A stretch of 64,000 nt of DNA from Kribbella sp. NBC_01245 (GCF_036226525.1 NZ_CP108487.1:2480001-2544000); one strand, 5' to 3'. Positions 36,223-45,302 are shown, numbered from the stretch's first letter. The notes: a model not told the origin generated them from the letters alone. A program made the numbers and translations.

Positions 36223-36362
36223 CACCCGTCCCCCTGAAGTCTTGCGAATTGTCAGGCCGATTCGGGCCGCGTCAAGGGTTCCATCGGCTAACGCCGACGC
36301 ATGCGCGCCCTTGACCCGACCCGAACCGGCCAAGTACGGCGGGCTATTCAGGGGGACGGGTG
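36223..36362 (+). repeat. MITE-like palindromic element, copy C
   Basis: An intact 140-bp copy with perfect 15-bp terminal inverted repeats CACCCGTCCCCCTGA (36223-36237) and TCAGGGGGACGGGTG (36348-36362). Inner arms GTCAAGGG and CCCTTGAC are present. It follows the kinase gene in the same orientation. Confidence 0.88.
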
Positions 36363-36377
36363 AGGTATGACCGATTG

Positions 36378-38606
36378 CTACGAGTGGTGCCGTTCACGGA
36401 TGACGAGTGGTGTCGCTTCCCCACCGGACTGGACTTTTTTCGGTCCTGAAACCGTCCAGTCCGCTCGGGAAGCTGGGCGTACGGGCCGTGCGAACGTGGC
36501 AACGCGACTGCATCGGCAGGCGCCGTGCCGCGGCGGGAGAACATGCGCGCCATATCGGGAGGCGACGGGCGAAGACCGGGCGTGGCCTCCCATTCCGAGG
36601 GTCGGCGTCCGGAATGGGGGGTCGACCTGGCAAATTTGGCGAGTCCACCCCCTATTCCGAGGGTCGACCCTCGGAATAGGGAGGGGGCGGAGGCGGTCGG
36701 TTAGGTGAGGGCGCGGATGCGGTCGGTTACGTGAGGGGGCGGCAGTAGAGGGCGTCGGGGTGCGGGAGGAGCCGAGGCGGGCGGTGTAGGCGATGCCGGC
36801 GGCGTACTCGTTGTCGGCGCATTGGCCCTTGTAGTGGCCGGAGGCGAAGTCCCCGCCGGCGCCGCCTCGGTTGTCGCCGCGGTCGAACCAAACGGTCCGG
36901 CCGGTTGTGCCGAGCGTGGCGGATGTGGCTGCGCACAGGGCGGACGAGACGGCCGAGCCGCGCACGCTGTAGCCGATCAGGAAGTGGCCGGGAGCGCACT
37001 GCAACTTGGTGTACCCGGAGGCCCAGTCGGGCGATACGTGGCGCTCGTCTTTCACCACTTCGTGGCCGCCGATCCAGGTGGCGCCGCCGGAACGGCAAAG
37101 GCCCCTGTTGCCGGTATGGCTGAGGCCGACCAGGCGAGTGCCGTCAGGGCAAGCGGCTTTTCTGGCGCCAGCGTCCCAGTCGCCGACGGCGCGCATTCGC
37201 TTGGACTGGACGAAGTCGCCGTGGTCCGGGCTCAGCATCTTCCAGTGCGGCACCACAGCCACTGGGCCGGTTTTGCTCGGCGCGTTCCGCAAGCGCGTCC
37301 AGGCGGCAGCCCGCCAGTCGTCGCCGTCGTACAGGCCCATTCGGTTGCCCGCGGCATCCCAGTGCAGTAGCGCCCAGCCGTTGCCGGTTCGGTTGGTGTG
37401 CCAGCCGACCAGAGGCCAATAGGCGAAGTCGGCGTCGGTACGGACCAGGTGGTCGACGAAGTTCTCGAACCAGGCGCGTTGCTTCGACCCGGTCTCATCG
37501 CGTCCGCCGACACCGAATTCGCTGATCCATACCGGAGCGGTGAAGTGCGCTTGTTCCGCGGTGACGAAGAACGCCTGGCGGTTGAGCTCGCTGATCAGCT
37601 CGGACGGCGTGAGGTCGCGGTAGCGGGGATCACTGGTCTCCCCCGTTCCAGTGGCGCCGGTATGGCGGGGACCGGTGTAGTCGTAGAAGTGGGCGGCGTA
37701 CACGAGCTTGTTCGATGCGATCAGCGTGTGCGAGAGGCGGCGTACGGGCTCGAGGGTCGGGCGTTCGTGCGGGAATCCGTCGACGGGAATGCCGGTCCAG
37801 TTGATGCCCTCGACCATGATCAGCAGATCCGGGTTAGCCTCGGCGAGGATCCGATCGCCGAGGCGCTGGGAGGCGGCGAACCAGTCGTGGTCGTTGCCCC
37901 AACCCCAGTTCGGGTCATCCCAGACGTCGCGGCGTACCTCGTTGTAGAGGTCGGCACCGACGACTCGCCCATTCCCCTTGTAGCGGTTGACCATGAAGAG
38001 CCAGTCGGTCTCCCAGGTCTGGGCGGACTGGCTCTTGTTCCACCGCTCGTTGCCGTCGACGCCGCAGCACCAGCGGGTCGTGGTCGTGTGGTTGTTGAGG
38101 ATCACGGCCAAACCAGCGGCGGTCAGCTCGGCCACAACGACGTCGTACACCTGCAGTGGCGTCTTGCCGCGCAAGCCCGGGTTGGCCGCGACGGACGCGT
38201 CGGTGACCGGGCGGGCGTCGCGGATGAGCTCGTTCGAGAACGGCAAGCGGATGCTGTTGATGCCGAGTTCGGCGAAGCCGGCGATGATCTCGGCGATCGG
38301 CGCGCGGTCGAGGCCGAGCGGCATTCGGCCGGCGTTCTCACCGGCGTGGTGGTTGGCGTTGTCGTCGGCGCTGCCGGAGCCGTTCCAGGTCCCGCTGGCG
38401 CCGTGCCAGTTGCCGGATTTCAGCTTGAACCGGTTACCGGCGGCGTCGACGATCCACCGCCCGCGCGTACTCAACGGCGGCACCCAGTCCACCTCGACCC
38501 CGCCCGCCGCGGCCACACCCTCAGGCGGCACTGCGGCGGCGGGGGTAGTCAGCAGAGAGACCAGCAGTACGGCGGCCAGTGCCGCCCGGACGATCGATCC
38601 GCGCAT
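36378..38606 (-). CDS. Secreted GH5 endoglucanase-like enzyme, frameshifted near its 3' end
   Basis: Secreted glycoside hydrolase family 5 enzyme. ATG 38606 follows ACAGGTGAAC and begins a signal peptide ending near PAAAVPP. The barrel shows INSIRLPFSNE, AVILNNHTTTTRWCC, the acid/base Glu in ADLYNEVRRD and the nucleophile Glu in APVWISEFGVGG. A Cys-containing C-terminal module follows (about residues 475-610). As read, the frame runs to 36378 (742 residues), but the normal C-terminus DALYCRPLT and stop appear in another frame at 36727, so a single-base change near 36758-36773 probably shifted the frame and adds about 120 residues translated from the repeat cluster. It could be a genuine mutation or a sequencing error in a GC-rich run. 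Likely acts on beta-glucan. Confidence 0.85.
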   Translation of the reverse strand: MRGSIVRAALAAVLLVSLLTTPAAAVPPEGVAAAGGVEVDWVPPLSTRGRWIVDAAGNRFKLKSGNWHGASGTWNGSGSADDNANHHAGENAGRMPLGLDRAPIAEIIAGFAELGINSIRLPFSNELIRDARPVTDASVAANPGLRGKTPLQVYDVVVAELTAAGLAVILNNHTTTTRWCCGVDGNERWNKSQSAQTWETDWLFMVNRYKGNGRVVGADLYNEVRRDVWDDPNWGWGNDHDWFAASQRLGDRILAEANPDLLIMVEGINWTGIPVDGFPHERPTLEPVRRLSHTLIASNKLVYAAHFYDYTGPRHTGATGTGETSDPRYRDLTPSELISELNRQAFFVTAEQAHFTAPVWISEFGVGGRDETGSKQRAWFENFVDHLVRTDADFAYWPLVGWHTNRTGNGWALLHWDAAGNRMGLYDGDDWRAAAWTRLRNAPSKTGPVAVVPHWKMLSPDHGDFVQSKRMRAVGDWDAGARKAACPDGTRLVGLSHTGNRGLCRSGGATWIGGHEVVKDERHVSPDWASGYTKLQCAPGHFLIGYSVRGSAVSSALCAATSATLGTTGRTVWFDRGDNRGGAGGDFASGHYKGQCADNEYAAGIAYTARLGSSRTPTPSTAAPSRNRPHPRPHLTDRLRPLPIPRVDPRNRGWTRQICQVDPPFRTPTLGMGGHARSSPVASRYGAHVLPPRHGACRCSRVATFARPVRPASRADWTVSGPKKVQSGGEATPLVIRERHHS
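36415..36473. repeat. P2 hairpin repeat, copy 1 (imperfect)
   Basis: Inverted repeat with outer arms GCTTCCC/GGGAAGC and inner arms CGGACTGGAC/GTCCAGTCCG around an imperfect TTTTTTCGG/CTGAAACC centre. It is related to the perfect palindrome at 57750-57806, and lies 53 bases beyond copy C of the MITE-like element. Confidence 0.75.
36587..36682. repeat. P3 palindrome cluster, copy 2
   Basis: Contains a perfect 32-bp palindrome centred in GGGTCGACCC (36650-36681), preceded by a related palindrome with TTCCGAGGGTCGGCGTCCGG and one centred on CAAATTTG. It has the same order of units as 18020-18118, in the opposite sense for the middle unit. Confidence 0.78.
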
Positions 38607-38730
38607 GTTCACCTGTCCCCAGTTCGGCGAGCCGACATCATCGCGGACCGCGAGCGGCAGGACCAGACCCTGCCGAAGACCATGTACTCCTGCCGCCATC
38701 GGGAGAACAGGCGTCTGAGAGGCTTTGCGC

Positions 38731-39612
38731 GTGACACATCCGCGCATCGCCGTACTGGCCCTGCTCGCTGTAGCGGCCGCCTGGGGTTCGACGTTCTTCC
38801 TTACCAAGGATTTGCTGGCGCGGATGGACGTGGCCGACTACCTGGCCCTCCGGTTCGCCATCGCGGCGGTGGCGCTGATCGCGATCCATCCGCCGGCGAT
38901 CTCCCGGCTCAGTCGTCTCGACAAGGGCCGCGGCGTCGCCCTGGGCATCACGTACGGCATTGCGCAGCTCGTCCAGACCGAAGGCCTGCGGCATACGTCG
39001 GCCAGCGTCTCGGGATTCGTCACGGGCATGTACGTCGTCTTCACCCCGCTGCTCGCAGCCGTCATCCTCCGGCACAAGATCGGGCGTTGGGCCTGGGTGG
39101 CGGTCGTACTCGCCACGATCGGGCTCGCCGTACTCTCCCTGCGCGGATTCAGCATGGGCCACGGCGAGCTGCTGACGCTGGCCTCGGCCGCGCTGTACGC
39201 CTTGCACATCGTCGGACTCGGCGCCTGGTCGACGTCCTCGAACGCCTTCGGCCTGTCCGCCTTGCAGATGGTGGTGATCGTCATCGTCTGCGCGATCGGC
39301 GCGATCCCGGGCGGTTTCACCCTGCCCAGCAACGGCACGGACTGGATCTCGGTGCTGTACATGGCGTTGGTCGCCGGGGCGTTCGCGTTGATCGTGCAGA
39401 CCTGGGCGCAGGCCCACCTGGCACCGACGCGGGCGGCGATCGCGATGACGATGGAGCCGGTGTTCGCGTCGGGCTTCGCGGTCCTCTTCGGCGGGGAGAA
39501 CGTGACCGTACGGATGCTCACGGGTGGAGCGCTGGTCCTCGCCGCGATGTTCCTGGTCGAACTCTCACCACGCCGCAAGATCGAAGCCGAGGTCCAGCAC
39601 CTCGCGCAATAG
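38731..39612 (+). CDS. EamA/RhaT-family (DMT) transporter
   Basis: A 293-residue permease of the drug/metabolite transporter superfamily with ten predicted membrane helices and two EamA repeats. VLALLAVAAAWGSTFFLTKD is the typical first helix, and the end of the second repeat reads LAPTRAAIAMTMEPVFASGFAVLFGGE. GTG 38731 has GAGAGG 8-9 nt upstream; TTG 38725 is too near to it. The substrate is unknown. It is divergent from the GH5 gene across 124 bases in which I find no CebR box. Confidence 0.88.
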   Translation: MTHPRIAVLALLAVAAAWGSTFFLTKDLLARMDVADYLALRFAIAAVALIAIHPPAISRLSRLDKGRGVALGITYGIAQLVQTEGLRHTSASVSGFVTGMYVVFTPLLAAVILRHKIGRWAWVAVVLATIGLAVLSLRGFSMGHGELLTLASAALYALHIVGLGAWSTSSNAFGLSALQMVVIVIVCAIGAIPGGFTLPSNGTDWISVLYMALVAGAFALIVQTWAQAHLAPTRAAIAMTMEPVFASGFAVLFGGENVTVRMLTGGALVLAAMFLVELSPRRKIEAEVQHLAQ

Positions 39613-39750
39613 CGCCAAAAATCGTGGCAATCCCTTCGTTCGGCAACTGTTCATTTGGCCGGATCCGGGCAGGGCATTGCCATAAATACGACCGGACGGC
39701 AGGGTCATGGGCAATTCGACCCCCAAAAGCTCTACCGTCTGGAGACAGAA

Positions 39751-40563
39751 GTGAGCTTCACCCGCCCGAATTCCAAAGCCCATAAATCAACCAGACTCCG
39801 GCGAATCCGCCAGGCCGGCACCGGCATTGTCGCCGCCTTCGCGGTTCTGTTCGCCTTTCCGCTCAGCGCCTGGGCGAACCCACCTTCGGCCTTGCCGCAG
39901 GTCGCCGACGCGAATGAGCGGGCGTATGCGCCCGCGCTGGATTACGACACCGACAGCTGCTACAACACTCCCGCCATCGGCTCCGACGGCAGCCTCGCCC
40001 CCGGTCTGGGCATCGGCGGCGGCGTAACCGAAAACTGCCGCAGCGAATCGGACCTCAACAACACCAATGCCTACTCGCGCTACAAATGCAACAACGGCTG
40101 GTGCGCGATCCTTTACGGCTATTACTTCGAGAAGGACCAGATCGGTCCAGGCAGCAGCGTCTTCGGACACCGGCACGACTGGGAACACGTCGTCGTCTGG
40201 ATGACGGGCGGCAGGGTGTGGTGGGTATCCACCTCATGCCACGGCGGCTACAACATCCACCACCGCAATAACGTCCGGTTCTTCGAGGGCGAACACCCGA
40301 AGGTCGTTTACCACAAAGACGGCGCCAGCACGCACTGCTTCCGGAATTCCAACAACAACGATGAGCCACCCGAGAACCACCACCGGAATTGGAAGTTCCC
40401 CTCCCTGGTCGGCTGGAACGGCTATCCGCACGACTACCAGGTCAGGATCTCCAACCACAACTGGGGCAAGGCCAGCTTCGGCCTCAAGGACGCGAGCTGG
40501 CTGAACGAGCTCAACAAGGCCAAGCCGAGCGATTCGAGCGTGACCTTCAACCCCTACGGCTGA
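39751..40563 (+). CDS. NPP1-family necrosis-inducing (NLP) secreted protein
   Basis: A 270-residue secreted protein of the NLP family, which in plant pathogens binds glycosyl-inositol-phosphoceramides and lyses dicot membranes. The invariant heptapeptide GHRHDWE is intact, supplying the metal-binding His/Asp/Glu, and two Cys (SCYNTPA and ENCRSES) match the conserved disulfide. A signal peptide ends near AWAN. GTG 39751 follows GGAGACAGAA. Also visible are WVSTSCHGGYN and HPKVVYHKDGASTHC. Actinobacterial NLPs may help in penetrating or scavenging plant tissue, which suits the adjoining cellulase locus. Whether this one is cytolytic is unknown. Confidence 0.93.
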   Translation: MSFTRPNSKAHKSTRLRRIRQAGTGIVAAFAVLFAFPLSAWANPPSALPQVADANERAYAPALDYDTDSCYNTPAIGSDGSLAPGLGIGGGVTENCRSESDLNNTNAYSRYKCNNGWCAILYGYYFEKDQIGPGSSVFGHRHDWEHVVVWMTGGRVWWVSTSCHGGYNIHHRNNVRFFEGEHPKVVYHKDGASTHCFRNSNNNDEPPENHHRNWKFPSLVGWNGYPHDYQVRISNHNWGKASFGLKDASWLNELNKAKPSDSSVTFNPYG

Positions 40564-40663
40564 ACTGTCACCAGCTCGCAAGGTGAACACCGGCGTCCAC
40601 CTCCCCGCGGAGTGACTATCCTGACCGGGCAACGAATGCCGGCGGCCGAGGGGAGGTGGACCG

Positions 40664-41917
40664 ATGGGAAACGCTGCCAAGGTCTACCCCTGGGCGGTCA
40701 TCGGCGTACTCCTGAGCACTCTCGCCGCAGGCACCGCGGTGAACATCCACAACAACCCGCAACCCGAGCTGGTCGCCGAAGGCATCCCACTCGAGCACCG
40801 AAAAGCGCCCTTAGCAACGGATCTACGCCTCCCGTCCACCCGCCCGGGCCTCGTCCGGCAGGCGCTGACCGACCTCAAGGCGCTCACCCCGACCGGCAGC
40901 GGTCCGCTCGCAGGCTGGGACGGACCCTGGCGGTACGTCTGGCCGCGCGACGCCTCATTTACCGCGGCCGCCTGGTGCGCTGTCGGCCAGTACGACGAGG
41001 CCGCCGACGTCTTCGCGTACTTGGACAAGGTTCGCCCGCAGAAGGCCACCGCGGGTGGTGCCGCCCGCGAGCTCGCCGTCGGCGTACAAGCGCAAGCAGG
41101 TGGGCGATGGGAGGCGCGGCACCACGGCGATGGATCCGGCCCGGTGACGGACGGACGTCAACCCCAGCTGGACGGTTCGGGCTGGATCCTCTGGGCGGCC
41201 TGGTTATGCACGACCCTGCACGAGGATCGGCCCGTCGCCGACGCGCAGGTGGTGCGGCTCTGGCCGATGCTCCAGCAGTCCGCCGACCAGATCGCCGTCG
41301 AACTCGGGTCCGACGGACTGCCGGCGCCCTCCCCCGACTACTGGGAGCGCAACGAATCCGAGCTCACCCTCGGTACGGTCGCGCCCCTGCTCACCGGCCT
41401 GCGCGCCGCAAGCGCCCTTGCCGAAAGGACCGACCACCCCGAGGACGCCGACCGCTGGTCCATCGCGGCCGACCGCCTGAGCCGAGGTATCGACCGGGCC
41501 TTCGGCGGCCGTCGAGGTTATCCCCGCACGAAACACGGCGGCGCCGACGCGATCGTCACCGTACTCGGACCACCCTTCGCGCCCGCCCGCGCCGAAGTGG
41601 TCGAGGCGATCGAACGCAGCCACGCCCTCCTCACCATCCCGAACGGCGGCGTGACCCCAGGCCAGGACTGGCGACCGGACGGCGTCGCCTGGACGCCGCA
41701 AACGGCCCTCTTCGGCCTGAGCGCAGCCTCCCGCGGCGACCGCCTGACCGCCGAGTCCGTCCTCGCCTGGCTCGACACCAACCGCACCCGCACCGGCGCC
41801 ATCCCCGAAAAGGTCAACCGCCACGGTACCCCCGCCGGCGAAGCCCCCCTCGGCTGGACCTCCGCCCTCGTAGTCCTCACCGCCACCGCGCTAGACCACC
41901 CGCTCCCAATCCCGTAA
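40664..41917 (+). CDS. Membrane-anchored glucoamylase-like (GH15-type) protein
   Basis: A 417-residue protein with an N-terminal membrane anchor (residues 8-27) and an (alpha/alpha)6 domain related to GH15. Key segments are WRYVWPRDASFTAAAWCAVGQYDEAADVF, QLDGSGWILWAAWLC, SPDYWERNESEL and, at the C-terminus, GEAPLGWTSALVVL, each resembling the glucoamylase strand and loop order. The general acid and base cannot be placed with certainty. The ribosome site GAGGGGAGGTGGACCG precedes ATG 40664. It converges on the GH9-GH6 gene, 47 bases away. Substrate could be an alpha-glucan or glycoconjugate. Confidence 0.78.
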   Translation: MGNAAKVYPWAVIGVLLSTLAAGTAVNIHNNPQPELVAEGIPLEHRKAPLATDLRLPSTRPGLVRQALTDLKALTPTGSGPLAGWDGPWRYVWPRDASFTAAAWCAVGQYDEAADVFAYLDKVRPQKATAGGAARELAVGVQAQAGGRWEARHHGDGSGPVTDGRQPQLDGSGWILWAAWLCTTLHEDRPVADAQVVRLWPMLQQSADQIAVELGSDGLPAPSPDYWERNESELTLGTVAPLLTGLRAASALAERTDHPEDADRWSIAADRLSRGIDRAFGGRRGYPRTKHGGADAIVTVLGPPFAPARAEVVEAIERSHALLTIPNGGVTPGQDWRPDGVAWTPQTALFGLSAASRGDRLTAESVLAWLDTNRTRTGAIPEKVNRHGTPAGEAPLGWTSALVVLTATALDHPLPIP

Positions 41918-41964
41918 CCCGCCGCCCCCGCCCGATGAAACGGGAGGGGACGGCGTGGCTTTGG

Positions 41965-44900
41965 TCAGGTGCCGTTGATCAGGTTGATGGCCAGGGTTGG
42001 GGAGAATTGGCCGGCGGACGTGTTGGGGGCGGTGCCGCAGGGGCCGTCGGAGTTGCCGGGGACTTTGACCCAGAGCAGCATTTCGGCGCCGCCGCCGAGT
42101 TGGGCGACCGAGCCGAGGCGGCGGCCGGCGGGGTTGCACCACTGGCCGTTCGAGCCGTTGCCGTTGCGGCTGGTGTCGACCACGAACGGCTTGGTGTAGC
42201 CGTACCGGCTGGACAGGCTGTTGCGGACCGAGTTCCCATAGCTGGTCGATTGCGAGGTGGTGTAGTAATTCGACACGTTGACCGCGAAGCCGCGGCCGTA
42301 CGTCACGCCCGCGCCGTTCAGCCGCTGGGCCATCGTGTCCGCCGCGACCCAGCCCGCGTTGCCGCCGTCCAAGTAGGCCCAGGTGTTCGGCGCCTTGTCC
42401 CGGAACTGCTGCAGCGCGAACGAGAGCATGCCGTTGCGTTCGGTGATCTGCGCCGCGGTCATGCACTCGAAGTCACCGAGGGCATCGGGTTCGAGAATCA
42501 CTATGGCCGGCCTGGTTCCAATGGCCGAGGCGAAGGCCGCGACCCAGGTGCGGTACGCCGAGGGCGATCCCGCTCCCCCGCCGGAATGACCGCCGCACGC
42601 ATCTCGCCCCGGCAGGTTGTACGCCACCAGGATCGGCGCCTTGTCCGCGTTGTCGGCGGCTCCGACGAAGGCGCCGACGATCGTGCCGATGGTGGTACCG
42701 CTGGGCGGATTGCCGAACCACCTCGCCATCGGCTTGGTCGCGATCGACGAGTTGATCGCGGCAGCGCGCGAGTCGCCGCCGTTGTTGCGTACCCAGGTCG
42801 CCGGCGTCGAGTTCGGGTCCACGTAGAACCCGCTGGTGAGATCGATCGGACTAGCCAGCACCCCCGCGGCCGCAGACCCGCCACCAGCGCCAGCATCGGA
42901 TACCGACGAGGCGAAGGCGCTGATCCAGGCGAGAGCGGAGTTCCAGTTGACCGCGACCTCATTGGTCGACCACGAGCCGATGTCGTCGACGTAGCAGGTC
43001 GCGGGTGCACACCCGGGCAGGTTGCGCTGCGCGACCGGGTCCTGCAATCCCGAGTTCGGGCCACCCGCTAGCGAGCCCGGCGCGGGATTCGGCAGGGCCG
43101 CGTCGAGCGAGTGCGCCCAGAACCGGTGGTGCTGGTTCTGCGCGGACCGCTCGCCATACCCGGTGACGTACGACTGGTTGAGCGCGTTCCGCCCGAGCAG
43201 GTAGTCCATCGACTCGACCGCCGCCTCGCGATACCGCGCCTGCTTGGTCAGGTCGTACGCCATCGCGATCACCATCGCGTTGTTCGCCGTCGCGCTGTTC
43301 GAGCCCCAGACGTACTTCCCGTCCGTCGGCAGGTACGGATTGGCATACCCCTGCTGGCCAAGTGCCGCGACGTACTGGTCCGCCACCGACTTGATCCGGC
43401 CCTCGACCGCCTTCCGCGTAGTCCCGGTCAACCGCCACGGCACCCGGGCCAACGCGAGATCGGCCAACCCACCCATGTCCCGCCAGGAGAAGCCGTCGGT
43501 GGTCAGCCCTGTCGTGATCTGACTCCTGTACGTCGGAAGGCCGGTCGTCGCGAAGAGCTCCGCTGCAGCCCACGAGAACTCGTCACGTACGTCGGTGTCC
43601 GCGTAAGGCCCACCGCCAACGCTCTCGGCCGGCGCGTACAGCTCCGGATGCGCCTTCGCTGCTTTCCAGGCCTTCGTAGCGGCGATTAGACACCGCAGAG
43701 CAAGCGCTGGGTCCCACACCGCGTAGATCCGGGCACAACGCGCTCCCACGGCCGCAACGTTCAGAGTCGCCGCAGTCGTCGGCGGGTACAAGTACCGGGG
43801 TTGCGCGTCAGCTGCAGGCGGCAGCGGCAAACCGGTCCAGGCGACATCGTGGATCTTGGGATGGACCATGCCAGCCAACGGCTCCCCAGACGGCACCTGC
43901 ATCCGCAGCATGAAGTCGATCTCCCAGCGGGCCTCATCCAGTACGTCGGGCCGCCGGTTGCCGGACTCGGGGATACGCAACGTACGGTCTGCCACTCCCG
44001 CGAAGTCGCCCTTAGTGGCCGAACGTTCGTAGAGGTCCAGCAATTGCCAAGCGGCCAGTGCACCGTTTACGACGTACTTGCCGTGGTCCCCGGCGTCGTA
44101 CCAACCGCCACGGACGTCGAGGCTGTAGTCGCAAGTACCAGGCAGACACGGCACGGAGGTGTCGCCAGTGTTAGGCGCTACGCCGAGGTGTCCGGCAGGC
44201 CGGTCGTAGGCGTCACCGACGTACTCGGACTCGATCGGGATGCCGCTGCGGTTGTGGTAGAAGTACGCGAGCGAATCGCGCCGCAGGCCGTCGTACAGGT
44301 CCTCAGAGATCTCAAACGGCTCACTAACCTCAGAGCCGACCGCAAGCCGATAACCCTTACCAGCAACGCGGAAGTCGTCGAACGAGACCAGCTGGACAGT
44401 GTCGCCCGACATCGCGTCTGGCCCATACAGCGAGGTCTGACCGGCAGCAACCTCAGCACCGGCCGCATCAACTAGTCGCCACGGCTGCTCACCAGGAAGA
44501 GCAGTAACGACGGTGGCTCGCTTAGGTCCGTCCACCAGGTAGCCGTGCTGGTTGACTCGCACCGGGGATCCGAGATCTCGTGGCCCACCAGGCGGCACGA
44601 CACCTCCCACGAACGAGATGTTGTCCAGACACAACGTGTACGCCTCAGTCGCGCCACCCATCTGGAAGGTGACCTGGCTGTGCACCTCGGTCACGGTCGA
44701 CGTCGCCGTCACCGTGAAGGTCTGAGGCGTAGTCGTGATCGCGAAAGACTTGCTCAACGGCGTCGTATGCGGCGCCACCGCCATCTGCGCTGTCGCGCGA
44801 ATGGTCGCCGGCCGGGTGGCCGAGGCGTCGAACCGCAAGGTGTACGGCTGACCCTGCTCGAGCGGTACGTCGTTCTGGCCGATCATCGAACTCCACGGGT

Positions 44901-45114
44901 TGACCGTGCCGGCCGGGATCTGCGCGCACAGCCGGCCGTCGGTCACAGTCGACGGGCTGTTCGCACTGCTCCACCAGGGACTCTTAGTGCCGCTGTCGAA
45001 GTTGGTGTTGAGAAGACGTTCGTACGGGCCGTCGGCCAGGGCCGGTGCGGCTAGCAACGGCACGATCAGCGTCGTACCGAGGCAGGCCAGGAGAAGCCTG
45101 CGGACTGTGGACAT
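41965..45114 (-). CDS. Bifunctional secreted cellulase: CBM4/9, GH9 and GH6 in one polypeptide
   Basis: A 1049-residue secreted enzyme. ATG 45114 follows GGAGGTCCGGT, and a signal peptide ends near APALAD. Residues 30-180 are a CBM4/9 module (LLNTNFDSGTKSPWWSS to LCLDNISF). An Ig-like CelD_N domain (VRVNQHGYLVDGPKRATVV) precedes the GH9 catalytic domain, with DVRGGWYDAGDHGKYVV, HHRFWAHSLDA and the Glu of STNEVAVNWNSA. A Gly/Ala linker (DAGAGGGSAAAG) leads to GH6, with NNGGDSRAAAI, VILEPDALGDF and VVDTSRNGNGSNGQW. Endo-processive GH9 plus GH6 would cut cellulose to cellobiose. Three CebR boxes lie upstream, so cellobiose should induce it. GH9-GH6 fusion without a CBM2 is unusual. Confidence 0.92.
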   Translation of the reverse strand: MSTVRRLLLACLGTTLIVPLLAAPALADGPYERLLNTNFDSGTKSPWWSSANSPSTVTDGRLCAQIPAGTVNPWSSMIGQNDVPLEQGQPYTLRFDASATRPATIRATAQMAVAPHTTPLSKSFAITTTPQTFTVTATSTVTEVHSQVTFQMGGATEAYTLCLDNISFVGGVVPPGGPRDLGSPVRVNQHGYLVDGPKRATVVTALPGEQPWRLVDAAGAEVAAGQTSLYGPDAMSGDTVQLVSFDDFRVAGKGYRLAVGSEVSEPFEISEDLYDGLRRDSLAYFYHNRSGIPIESEYVGDAYDRPAGHLGVAPNTGDTSVPCLPGTCDYSLDVRGGWYDAGDHGKYVVNGALAAWQLLDLYERSATKGDFAGVADRTLRIPESGNRRPDVLDEARWEIDFMLRMQVPSGEPLAGMVHPKIHDVAWTGLPLPPAADAQPRYLYPPTTAATLNVAAVGARCARIYAVWDPALALRCLIAATKAWKAAKAHPELYAPAESVGGGPYADTDVRDEFSWAAAELFATTGLPTYRSQITTGLTTDGFSWRDMGGLADLALARVPWRLTGTTRKAVEGRIKSVADQYVAALGQQGYANPYLPTDGKYVWGSNSATANNAMVIAMAYDLTKQARYREAAVESMDYLLGRNALNQSYVTGYGERSAQNQHHRFWAHSLDAALPNPAPGSLAGGPNSGLQDPVAQRNLPGCAPATCYVDDIGSWSTNEVAVNWNSALAWISAFASSVSDAGAGGGSAAAGVLASPIDLTSGFYVDPNSTPATWVRNNGGDSRAAAINSSIATKPMARWFGNPPSGTTIGTIVGAFVGAADNADKAPILVAYNLPGRDACGGHSGGGAGSPSAYRTWVAAFASAIGTRPAIVILEPDALGDFECMTAAQITERNGMLSFALQQFRDKAPNTWAYLDGGNAGWVAADTMAQRLNGAGVTYGRGFAVNVSNYYTTSQSTSYGNSVRNSLSSRYGYTKPFVVDTSRNGNGSNGQWCNPAGRRLGSVAQLGGGAEMLLWVKVPGNSDGPCGTAPNTSAGQFSPTLAINLINGT

Positions 45115-45144
45115 ACCGGACCTCCGGAATGCGGGCGGTCGCTC

Positions 45145-45158
45145 TGGGAGCGCTTGCA
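45145..45158. promoter_or_regulatory. CebR-type operator 1
   Basis: TGGGAGCGCTTGCA matches 12 of 14 bases of the CebR operator TGGGAGCGCTCCCA. It lies 31 bases upstream of the cellulase start codon. Confidence 0.75.
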
Positions 45159-45288
45159 GTTTTGCCATCGATCCAGCGGCGTCAACCGAATGTTCTCCAG
45201 GCGGCAACTTGCTGTCAAGAGCGAGGAATCGCTTGACTTCAAGGAGGGAAAGCCCTTCCCAAGTTGCCCAGGCTGTGCCTATCCTCAC

Positions 45289-45302
45289 TGGAAGCGCTCC
45301 CG
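45289..45302. promoter_or_regulatory. CebR-type operator 2
   Basis: TGGAAGCGCTCCCG matches 12 of 14 bases of the CebR consensus. It lies midway between the divergent cellulase and cebE genes. Confidence 0.75.

Noticed and set aside
37398..39785. 795-codon open frame on the plus strand
   Set aside because: Antisense to GH5 and out of frame with the EamA gene; low-complexity composition.
40612..43071. 819-codon open frame on the plus strand
   Set aside because: Spans the GH15-like gene in the wrong frame and the GH9-GH6 gene in antisense; Arg/Pro-rich shadow.
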